From Gammaproteobacteria bacterium (GTDB lineage: Bacteria; Pseudomonadota; Gammaproteobacteria; HK1): a DNA stretch of 5,731 nt. The stretch spans positions 1-5,731 of the forward strand of contig JAJECB010000289.1 in NCBI GenBank assembly GCA_022822245.1, given 5' to 3'. The position numbers and the translations under genes are program-made. Positions 1 to 4,998 of this stretch are shown piece after piece. The notes beneath the pieces are model-generated. The model was not told the DNA's origin. It searched no databases and worked only from the letters and a program-made list of their open reading frames with translations. How positions within the stretch are numbered: the stretch's first letter is position 1; each line of letters starts with the position of its first letter.

Positions 1-718
1 CCACCACCCGGATCCGGCCCGCCGCGATGCCGAGGCAGCGGGCGAGGCCGTCCCGCAGGATGTGGGGCACCTGGGTGGAGGAGAAGAACTCGAGGGTCCC
101 GTTCGTCCGGTCGTACGCGGCGACCGCCCCGCTCCCCTCCATCGGCATTCCCGAAACGCGGGGGTGGCGGCAGGTGAGACGGACCCGGATCGGGGCCCGC
201 TCGAACCGCTCCCGCTCCTCCTCCCCGAACGACCACTCGGTGCGGAAGAGCACGTTGTCCGGCGCGTGCTCGTGCAGGCGGGGCGCGTCTTCGCCGGACG
301 CCGAGCGCGCGTCCGCGACCACCGGGAGAGGCTCGTAGTCGACCTCGACGAGCTCCACCGCATCCTCGGCAAGGTACCGGTCGCGCGCCGCGACCACGGC
401 CACGACCTCCCCCGCGTAGCGGACCGTCTCCCGGGCCACCGGGTGCCAGTCGGTCGGCCGGAAGAGCGCCGAGCCGCCGGTTGCCATCTCGGGTCGGATA
501 GGGGCGACCGCACCCGCGAGATCCGCTCCGGTGACCACCGCCTCCACCCCCGGCGCGCGGCGCGCCGCGCCCGTGTCGACGGACCGGAGCCGCGCGTGCG
601 GCCAGGGGCTCCGCACGAACGCGAGCTCGAGCGCGCCGACCCCCGCCCCGAGGTCGTCGAGAAAGCGCCCCCTTCCCCGCAGGAGCGGCCGGTGCTCGGG
701 AGTGCTGGCTTCGGACAT
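1..718 (-). CDS. Xanthine dehydrogenase family molybdopterin-binding (CoxL-like) large subunit, N-terminal part, truncated by window edge
   Basis: The minus strand is open from an ATG at 718 to the left edge, giving 239 residues and no stop. The protein begins with the family's entry signature (R-P-L-L-R-G-R-G-R-F-L-D-D, residues 10-22), followed by FVRSPWPHAR (34-43), a VRYAGEVVAVVA strand (99-110), YLAEDAVELVEVDYEPLPVV (115-134) and STQVPH (214-219). These match the N-terminal part of the molybdenum hydroxylase large subunit (CoxL, aldehyde or xanthine dehydrogenase types), usually 750-800 residues, so about 70% of the gene lies outside. The family oxidises CO, aldehydes or N-heterocycles with a molybdopterin cytosine dinucleotide cofactor, working with FAD and 2Fe-2S subunits. 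The catalytic C-terminal part is not visible, so the substrate cannot be named. An in-frame ATG at 757 would add 13 residues. I prefer 718 because the family signature follows at once, but neither start has a clear ribosome binding site. Confidence 0.85.
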   Translation of the reverse strand, partial: MSEASTPEHRPLLRGRGRFLDDLGAGVGALELAFVRSPWPHARLRSVDTGAARRAPGVEAVVTGADLAGAVAPIRPEMATGGSALFRPTDWHPVARETVRYAGEVVAVVAARDRYLAEDAVELVEVDYEPLPVVADARSASGEDAPRLHEHAPDNVLFRTEWSFGEEERERFERAPIRVRLTCRHPRVSGMPMEGSGAVAAYDRTNGTLEFFSSTQVPHILRDGLARCLGIAAGRIRVV

Positions 719-799
719 GCCGGAAACGTAGTGCTGCGCCCTGGTGCGGCGGGACATCGGGCGCGATGGTACCCCGTGCGACGCGCCCTCGGTGCCGAC

Positions 800-830
800 T
801 TCCCGGGTCAGCCATTCCTTTCCCGGTCAG
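800..830. repeat. Short tandem direct repeat upstream of the CoxL-like gene
   Basis: TTCCCGGGTCAG (800-811) recurs as TTCCCGGTCAG (820-830), differing by one G and spaced 20 bp start to start, about two helical turns. It lies in the 132-bp gap between the iron-binding protein gene and the CoxL-like gene, both on the minus strand. It could be a tandem operator for the downstream gene. No regulator is identified, and chance similarity is possible in GC-rich DNA. Confidence 0.3.
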
Positions 831-850
831 GATCGCCGCGAGAAACCGGC

Positions 851-1915
851 CTATGCGTCCGGGCCTTCCTCGAACCGGACGCGGTCGACGAGCCGACTCG
901 CCGCCTTTCGGTGGCGGGCGATCTCGCTCAAGGGGAGCGGATCGGCCCGGAACTCTCCGAGTGCCTCGATGCGGGGGTCCGTCGCCACCCCCGCCTTCAC
1001 CGGGTACTCGAAGTTGCTGCTCGCGTACATCTGCTGGGCGATGGCGCCGGAGAGGAACTCGATGAGGCGTATCGCATCCGCCCGGTTCTTCGCGCCCTTG
1101 ATGACCGCCGCGCCCGAGATGTTGACATGCTGGCCGGGGCCGTCCTGATCGAGGAACTGGACCCGGATCGCGCGCGCCCAGTCCTTCTGCTCGGGCTTCT
1201 TCTCGTTCGTCGCCATCTTGCCGACGTAGTAGGTATTGGCGAGCGCGACGTCGCACACCCCTTCGTAGATGGCCTTGGCCTGGGCCCGGTCGTTCCCCTG
1301 GGGCTTGCGGGCGAGATTGGCCTTCACCCCCTTGAGCCATTCCTCCGCCGCCGCCTCGCCGGCGCGGGCGATGATGCCGGCGATGAACGCGACGTTGTAG
1401 CCATGCTTCCCGGAACGCGAGCAAATGCGCCCCTTGAGCTTCGGATCGGCCAGATCCGCGGTGGTGAGGACCTCGTCAGCGCCGACGCGGCTCGCGTGGG
1501 CGTAGACCACCCGCGCCCGGGTGGTGAGCCCGAACCAGAGCCCGTCCGGGTGACGCAGGGAGGCGGGAATGTTGGCGTCCAGGACCTGCGACCCGACCGG
1601 CTCGAGGAGCTCCGCCCTGACGAGCCCGTCGAGCCGTCCGATGTCCACGGTCAGCACCGCGTCCGCCGGGTTGTTCTCGCCGGCGGCCTTGATCTTGTCG
1701 ATCATTCCCTTGTTGGCGAAGACGACGTTGACGTCGATCCCGGTCTCCTCGGTGAACTTCGCGAGAATGGGCTCGATGAGGAAGGGTTGGCGATAGGAGT
1801 AGAGGTTGACCTCGGCCGGGGCGGCCGGGGCGGCGAGCAGCCCGGGCACGAGCGCCGCGAGCATTGCGGGGGCGAGACGGTGCTTGCCGATTCGCGTGGC
1901 AAGGGTGTGCTTCAT
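851..1915 (-). CDS. Iron(III) ABC transporter periplasmic substrate-binding protein (FbpA/FutA type)
   Basis: A 354-residue protein that would capture ferric iron in the periplasm and deliver it to an inner-membrane ABC importer. Residues 1-34 form a signal peptide: basic start (K2, R8, K11, R13), hydrophobic core and a cleavage site after A-P-A34. The mature protein opens with VNLYSYRQ (36-43), and NNPADAVLTVDIGRLDGL (81-98) is a family hallmark. The adjacent tyrosines Y229-Y230 in ANTYYVGKM match the tandem Tyr that binds Fe(III) in FbpA/FutA proteins; Y39 or Y41 may add a ligand. HVNISGAAVIKGAKN (263-277) and the C-terminal EYPVKAGV (303-310) are also typical. The start at 1915 is chosen over an in-frame ATG at 2146 because it gives the signal peptide and has AAGGAG 7 nt upstream. 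No permease or ATPase gene adjoins it in the window, so it may be an orphan serving a transporter encoded elsewhere. The upstream Fur-like site supports iron control. Confidence 0.93.
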   Translation of the reverse strand: MKHTLATRIGKHRLAPAMLAALVPGLLAAPAAPAEVNLYSYRQPFLIEPILAKFTEETGIDVNVVFANKGMIDKIKAAGENNPADAVLTVDIGRLDGLVRAELLEPVGSQVLDANIPASLRHPDGLWFGLTTRARVVYAHASRVGADEVLTTADLADPKLKGRICSRSGKHGYNVAFIAGIIARAGEAAAEEWLKGVKANLARKPQGNDRAQAKAIYEGVCDVALANTYYVGKMATNEKKPEQKDWARAIRVQFLDQDGPGQHVNISGAAVIKGAKNRADAIRLIEFLSGAIAQQMYASSNFEYPVKAGVATDPRIEALGEFRADPLPLSEIARHRKAASRLVDRVRFEEGPDA

Positions 1916-1922
1916 TTCGGGT

Positions 1923-1928
1923 CTCCTT
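1923..1928 (-). promoter_or_regulatory. Ribosome binding site of the iron-binding protein gene
   Basis: The minus strand reads AAGGAG here, 7 nt before the ATG at 1915. This strong Shine-Dalgarno match decides the start against the upstream in-frame ATG at 2146. Confidence 0.85.
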
Positions 1929-1937
1929 TCTTGCTCC

Positions 1938-1960
1938 GGGTTGGGGGGTGGGTTGGTGGG
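1938..1960 (+). other. Putative G-quadruplex tract
   Basis: Four plus-strand G-runs (1938-1940, 1943-1948, 1950-1952, 1958-1960) are separated by loops of 2, 1 and 5 nt, satisfying the usual G3+N1-7 rule. The tract begins 23 bp upstream of the iron-binding protein ATG, with the G-rich strand as template. The mRNA would therefore be C-rich and little structured just before the ribosome binding site. Structure formation is inferred from sequence only. Confidence 0.5.
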
Positions 1961-2150
1961 TGGTGGATCTCGCCTCTTCGCCCGCCGGCATCCAACCTCG
2001 GCCAGCGACCGGGAGGAGTCCTCACGGAGGGGCATCTCGAACGTCGTGGTCACGACCGGCCTCCCCCGCCCACGGTGTGGGGAGGGAGAACCCGCCACCG
2101 GAATCGGGGAGCGGCGGCCTGCATTTCGCTTGCGATCGGCATCCATATGC
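1961..2150. other. Non-coding leader region with two adjacent inverted repeats
   Basis: No gene is supported here; open frames on either strand are arginine-rich shadows or in-frame extensions of the flanking genes. If the promoter at 2155-2183 is used, this is most of a roughly 230-nt untranslated leader of the iron-binding protein mRNA. Two inverted repeats stand side by side: GTCGTG/CACGAC (2043-2048 and 2051-2056, 2-nt gap) and CCTCCCC/GGGGAGG (2060-2066 and 2079-2085, 12-nt loop). They might form leader hairpins. I recognise no known riboswitch, and such repeats are not rare in GC-rich DNA. Confidence 0.35.
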
Positions 2151-2153
2151 CAT

Positions 2154-2172
2154 AATCGTAATGCGACTCATT
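2154..2172 (-). promoter_or_regulatory. Candidate Fur box
   Basis: The minus strand reads AATGAGTCGCATTACGATT, which by eye matches AATGAGAATCATTATCATT, one form of the Fur recognition pattern, at 14 of 19 positions. Its core AATGCGACTCATT (plus strand) is an odd-centred palindrome with one mismatched pair. The site covers the -10 box and part of the spacer of the predicted promoter, where Fur-Fe(II) would block RNA polymerase. The gene downstream encodes an iron(III)-binding protein, which fits. The divergent SDR gene starts about 180 bp away and could be affected, but nothing shows this. Confidence 0.5.
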
Positions 2173-2183
2173 CGTACTTGCAA
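2155..2183 (-). promoter_or_regulatory. Sigma70-like promoter for the iron-binding protein gene
   Basis: The minus strand has TTGCAA (2183-2178) as a -35 box, a 17-nt spacer and TACGAT (2160-2155) as a -10 box, each 4 of 6 to consensus with the optimal spacing. It lies in the only AT-rich patch of this intergenic region. Transcription would start near 2148 and leave a leader of about 230 nt before the ATG at 1915. Confidence 0.5.
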
Positions 2184-2280
2184 TCACAAAATTCAGCACG
2201 GGATGGTAGAGAGGAGGCTTCCCGGTCCGCGGAGAAGGGGCCGGAGTCGGGGGACCCGCTTCGGAAATGCCGGAACGTAC

Positions 2281-2289
2281 TGCTATGCT
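2281..2289 (+). promoter_or_regulatory. Possible extended -10 element for the SDR gene
   Basis: TGCTATGCT fits an extended -10 (TGn followed by TATGCT, 4 of 6 to TATAAT), about 60 bp before the SDR start. The matching -35 region is poor (TTCGGA at 2260-2265, 18-nt spacer). Tentative. Confidence 0.3.
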
Positions 2290-2337
2290 TTCGCGCGGCG
2301 CGGCGCGGCAGTCGGCCGCAACTGTCTACACACGTTC

Positions 2338-2343
2338 GGGAGG
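2338..2343 (+). promoter_or_regulatory. Ribosome binding site of the SDR gene
   Basis: GGGAGG lies 6 nt before the ATG at 2350. It decides the start against in-frame upstream ATGs such as 2161, which would prepend a 63-residue arginine-rich stretch with no SDR homology. Confidence 0.8.
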
Positions 2344-2349
2344 ACGTCG

Positions 2350-3162
2350 ATGGATCTCGGAATGAGCGGCAAGGTGGCCCTGGTGACGGGCGGCAGCATC
2401 GGCATCGGCAAGGGGATCGCGCGATCCCTCGGGCGGGAGGGCTGCAAGGTCGCCATCGTCGCCCGCGACGCGGCGCGGCTCCAGGCCGCGGCGGAGGAGA
2501 TCCAGGGCGAGACGGGCTCCGAGATCGTCGCCTTCCCCGGGGACCTCATGCACAAGGCGGACGCCGACCGGGTGGTCGCGCAGACCGCGGAGCACTTCGG
2601 GCGCATCGACATCCTCGTCAACAACGCGGGGGCGGCCCCGGGCGGGGTTATCGAGACCCTGGACGAGGACGACTGGGAGCTCGCGATGGGCCTCAAGTTC
2701 ATGGGCTACGTCTGGGTCACGCGTGCGACCCTCCCCCACATGAAGGCCCAGGAGCGGGGACGGGTCGTCAACCTCATCGGCAACGACGGCGTCAAACACT
2801 CTTACTGGGAGATCGCTCCGGGGGCGGCCAACGCGGCCGGCCAGAACCTCACCATCGCCCTCGCCGGACAGTACGGGAAGCACAACATCTCGTTCTGCGC
2901 GGTGAACCCGGGGCCGGTGCGCACGGAGCGCTGGGCGGGCCTGGTGCGCGCGATGTCGCGCGACATGAACATCAGCCTCGAGGAGGCGGACACCCTCGCG
3001 CCCCGCAGCATCCCCCTCGGGCGCATCGCCGAAGTCGACGAGGTGGCGGACCTCGTGACCTACCTCGCCTCGGACCGCGCCCACTTCGTCAACGGCACCA
3101 TGATCGAGATCGACGGCGGCCAGCAGAAGCCCCTCATGGACATGTCCCGCGACCGCCGCTAG
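2350..3162 (+). CDS. SDR-fold protein of a divergent subfamily lacking the catalytic tetrad
   Basis: A 270-residue protein with the Rossmann fold of short-chain dehydrogenases/reductases. The nucleotide-binding TGGSIGIG (13-20), the strand VAIVARD (34-40), GDL (64-66) and the structural NNAG (91-94) are intact, as are NPGPVRT (186-192) and the C-terminal FVNGTMIEIDGGQ (246-258). Length and core motifs are those of a classical SDR. Aligning by eye, all four catalytic positions differ: the tetrad Asn is K116, the Ser is G144, and the Tyr and Lys of YxxxK are P157 and N161. I recall a group of bacterial SDR-like proteins with this pattern (LKxxGY, then an A/G-A-x-N-A-A motif), so decay is unlikely and the substrate is unknown. 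It could bind a nucleotide without standard hydride transfer, or use another mechanism. Two small genes follow on the same strand after 58 bp. The acetoin operon converges from the right and is not co-transcribed. Confidence 0.9.
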   Translation: MDLGMSGKVALVTGGSIGIGKGIARSLGREGCKVAIVARDAARLQAAAEEIQGETGSEIVAFPGDLMHKADADRVVAQTAEHFGRIDILVNNAGAAPGGVIETLDEDDWELAMGLKFMGYVWVTRATLPHMKAQERGRVVNLIGNDGVKHSYWEIAPGAANAAGQNLTIALAGQYGKHNISFCAVNPGPVRTERWAGLVRAMSRDMNISLEEADTLAPRSIPLGRIAEVDEVADLVTYLASDRAHFVNGTMIEIDGGQQKPLMDMSRDRR

Positions 3163-3220
3163 ACACGGAGAGCCTTCGTACATAGTCGTCGATGGCGCAG
3201 CGAGGCGGACGATCCATTCC

Positions 3221-3502
3221 ATGCAAGTCTTTGCGGTGTTCAGCGTTGCCGATCCGGGCCGGGTGGAGGCGGGAATCGCCGAGCACTACGGCAACCATCA
3301 TTACGAGGCGGCCAAGGGCGTGTACTTCATTGCGACCGAAGGTGAAACCACGCGTCAGTTGGCCACGAAGATTGGTCTTGGGGACGACAACGACGCCGGT
3401 ACGACCTCGGGGATCGTCATTCCGGTCAGCAGCTACTGGGGACGCTACAACTCGCAACTATGGGAATGGATCAGCGTAAAGCAGAGTTCCAATGGCGGAT
3501 AG
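3221..3502 (+). CDS. Small alpha/beta protein, possibly SinR-like/Cas2-like ferredoxin fold
   Basis: A 93-residue soluble protein of no assigned function. It reads as beta (MQVFAVFSV, 1-9), helix (RVEAGIAEHY, 14-23), beta (GVYFIATE, 33-40), helix (TTRQLATKIGL, 43-53), beta (GIVIPVSSYWG, 64-74), then LWEWISVK (80-87). This order, with a late aromatic W-G and a terminal WEWI, recalls small proteins annotated as SinR-family, which share the ferredoxin-like fold of Cas2. That is resemblance by eye, not homology. There are no cysteines, no membrane segment and no obvious catalytic set. No good ribosome binding site precedes the ATG; a GAGGCGG stretch lies farther off than usual. It overlaps the next gene by 11 nt, implying an operon with translational coupling. 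GC is lower than in the flanking genes and AT-ending codons are common, suggesting separate acquisition. Confidence 0.75.
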   Translation: MQVFAVFSVADPGRVEAGIAEHYGNHHYEAAKGVYFIATEGETTRQLATKIGLGDDNDAGTTSGIVIPVSSYWGRYNSQLWEWISVKQSSNGG

Positions 3503-3821
3503 CGACAAGGCAAGTCCCGAAGACGCCGAGGTCAGCCAGCGCTCAACAACCCCCGATCAGGTTGCGGGCGAGCATCGGTTCCTCTCTTTTCAGGAAGTCT
3601 TCGAAATCGCCCAGACACTGGGACGAGCGATGGAGCGTCTCGACAACCAGAGCCACAAGATCGAGCAGCTCGACAGGACCGTCCAGGGCCTGAGTGAGAA
3701 AGTCGAGCGGATCTCGCGCGACTTCGCCTACATCAAGAAGGCGTGGTGGGTGGTGCTGATTCTGATCGGGATCGCCCTCAAAGAAGCCTACGACATGGTC
3801 ATCCGGCCGATGATCGAGTGA
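3492..3821 (+). CDS. Small coiled-coil protein with C-terminal hydrophobic segment
   Basis: A 109-residue protein I cannot assign to a family. Residues 1-28 are polar and probably disordered (Ser, Asp, Glu, Pro, Thr). Residues 33-78 are helical, with leucine/isoleucine spacing that suggests a coiled coil (MERLDNQSHKIEQLDRTV, 47-64, then LSEKVERI, 67-74). A hydrophobic stretch AWWVVLILIGIAL (84-96), flanked by K82-K83 and by K97-E98, could be a single membrane anchor, with a short amphipathic tail to residue 109. The layout of coiled coil plus C-terminal anchor resembles small phage XhlA-type proteins and some toxin or defence partners, but no sequence signature proves either. Its ATG lies inside the 3' end of the preceding gene in another frame, so the two are very probably co-translated. 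GC is about 59% over the pair by hand count. It ends 43 bp before the convergent acoC gene. Confidence 0.75.
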   Translation: MADSDKASPEDAEVSQRSTTPDQVAGEHRFLSFQEVFEIAQTLGRAMERLDNQSHKIEQLDRTVQGLSEKVERISRDFAYIKKAWWVVLILIGIALKEAYDMVIRPMIE

Positions 3822-3827
3822 GCCAAG

Positions 3828-3864
3828 TCCCGACGCCAACGACAGGGATCTGTCGGAATCGGGA
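3828..3864. terminator. Two-tier stem-loop between convergent genes, likely bidirectional terminator
   Basis: An outer stem TCCCGA/TCGGGA (3828-3833 with 3859-3864) encloses an inner perfect stem CGACAG/CTGTCG (3840-3845 with 3850-3855) with a GGAT loop, separated by internal loops of 6 and 3 nt. It fills most of the 43-bp gap between the coiled-coil gene and acoC, which end facing each other, so it can act on both strands. There is no clear U-tract on either side, so it is not a classical intrinsic terminator. Confidence 0.5.
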
Positions 3865-4986
3865 TCACGGGGAGGCGCGGGCGATGTGGGCGGTGATTAG
3901 GGCGTTGACGCGAGGGGCGGCCTCCATCTGCACCATGTGGCCGGCGCTCTCCACGATCTCCACCGTGGAGCCGGCCGCGGCGTCCGCGTGCGCGGCGGGG
4001 ACGATCCGGTCCTCCGCGCCCCAGACGACGAGGACGGGGGCTTCGAGCTCGGCGACCGTACCCGGCTCCACCCAGCTCTGCGCGCCGCCCGGGAACACCC
4101 CGTCCGCGAGCGCGGTGAGGGACTCCGTCACCCCGTCGAGGCGCTTGTAGCGAAGCACCCCGTCCACGAGCGAGCGGTTGACGAGCCCCGCGTCCGCGAA
4201 GAGGTTCTCGAGCACGGGCTTCAACTGTCGGCGCGAGGCCGACGAGACGAAGCCGTCGATGTACTCGCGGTTGATCTCCGGGCCGAGACCGGCCGGGCAG
4301 ACAAGGGTGACGGAACGAACGCGGCCCGGGGCGGAAGAAGCGATTGCGAGAGAGATGGCGCCCCCGAGGGAGTGGCCGACGAGATGGGCCACCTCGATCT
4401 CGGCCGCGTCCATGAACTCGAGGACCGCATTTGCGAGGCCCGGAACGGAGGGGTCCGGGATCGGGGTCGGGCTCGGGCCGTGGCCCGGGAGGTCGAGGGC
4501 GACCACCCGCGACCCGGCGGCAAGGGCGTCGAGGTTGAAGAGCCAGTTGTCGAGGTCGCCACCGAACCCGTGAATGAGGAGGACCGTCTCGGTGCCCTCC
4601 CCCTGCACCGTGTAGCGGAGCCGCCCGGCCGCCGTCTCGGCGTACTCGTCGGCGGGTCCCTGCTCCTCCTCTTCCTCGTCCTCGTCCTCGGGGACCACGA
4701 ACCCCGCGACGAAGGCGTCGATCTCCTCGTCGCTCACCTCCCCCTCGACGAGGACCCCGAGGAGCGCCTTCACCGGGAGCAGGTCGCCCTCCTCCGCCAC
4801 CAGCCGCTTGAGCAGCCCCCCGTCGGTCGCCTCGAGCGCGCTCGCGATCTTCTCCGTCTCGATCTCGACGATCTCGCTGCCGACCGCGATCTCGTCGCCT
4901 TCGGCCACCAGCCAGCGCATCACCGTCCCCTCCTTCATGGAGAGGCCCCACTTCGGCATCACGATCGGCGTGATGGTTCCGGGCAT
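3865..4986 (-). CDS. acoC: Acetoin dehydrogenase E2: dihydrolipoyllysine-residue acetyltransferase with alpha/beta-hydrolase domain
   Basis: A 373-residue cytoplasmic subunit that takes the acetyl group made from acetoin by E1 on its lipoyl arm and yields acetyl-CoA. The N-terminal lipoyl domain (about 1-80) has MPKWGLSMKEG (10-20) and the lipoylated lysine K46 in EIETEKIASALEA. A strongly acidic linker follows (EDEDEEEEEQ, 100-109). The C-terminal alpha/beta-hydrolase domain (about 120-373) carries the oxyanion motif HGFGG (139-143), the nucleophile S206 in GHSLGG, the acid D326 in WGAEDRIVP and the base H350 in SAGHM, a complete triad. This domain in place of the usual catalytic E2 core marks AcoC; length agrees with known AcoC proteins (about 370). 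The start at 4986 is preferred over an in-frame ATG at 5043, because the lipoyl domain starts there, GAGGA lies 7 nt upstream, and the longer form would overlap acoB. acoB ends 10 nt upstream, indicating one operon. Confidence 0.95.
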   Translation of the reverse strand: MPGTITPIVMPKWGLSMKEGTVMRWLVAEGDEIAVGSEIVEIETEKIASALEATDGGLLKRLVAEEGDLLPVKALLGVLVEGEVSDEEIDAFVAGFVVPEDEDEEEEEQGPADEYAETAAGRLRYTVQGEGTETVLLIHGFGGDLDNWLFNLDALAAGSRVVALDLPGHGPSPTPIPDPSVPGLANAVLEFMDAAEIEVAHLVGHSLGGAISLAIASSAPGRVRSVTLVCPAGLGPEINREYIDGFVSSASRRQLKPVLENLFADAGLVNRSLVDGVLRYKRLDGVTESLTALADGVFPGGAQSWVEPGTVAELEAPVLVVWGAEDRIVPAAHADAAAGSTVEIVESAGHMVQMEAAPRVNALITAHIARASP

Positions 4987-4993
4987 CGAATTG

Positions 4994-4998
4994 TCCTC
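4994..4998 (-). promoter_or_regulatory. Ribosome binding site of acoC overlapping the acoB stop
   Basis: GAGGA lies 7 nt before the acoC ATG and overlaps the acoB stop codon TGA (4999-4997), so ribosomes finishing acoB could re-initiate on acoC. This would help keep E1-beta and E2 in proportion. Confidence 0.7.

Noticed and set aside
759..788. GGGCGCG/CGCGCCC inverted repeat as a terminator of the iron-binding protein gene
   Set aside because: The 16-nt loop is long, there is no U-tract, and 7-bp GC arms are common by chance in this DNA.
1916..2146. 77-residue N-terminal extension of the iron-binding protein
   Set aside because: It would bury the signal peptide, whereas the ATG at 1915 has a strong ribosome binding site and a typical export signal directly after it.
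62..2155. A 697-codon plus-strand open frame
   Set aside because: It runs antisense to the CoxL-like and iron-binding protein genes. Its translation is arginine-, glycine- and aspartate-rich with no domain, as expected opposite GC-rich genes.
1864..2349. N-terminal extension of the SDR frame, including an ATG at 2161
   Set aside because: The extension is arginine-rich without SDR homology, and GGGAGG places the start at 2350.
2350..3162. Acetoin or butanediol dehydrogenase function for the SDR because of the nearby aco genes
   Set aside because: The tetrad residues needed for that reaction are missing, and the gene converges on the aco operon and is not part of it.
3221..3502. A CRISPR Cas2 gene
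   Set aside because: Only the general fold pattern is suggested. There is no repeat array, no cas1, and no convincing Cas2 catalytic Asp context.
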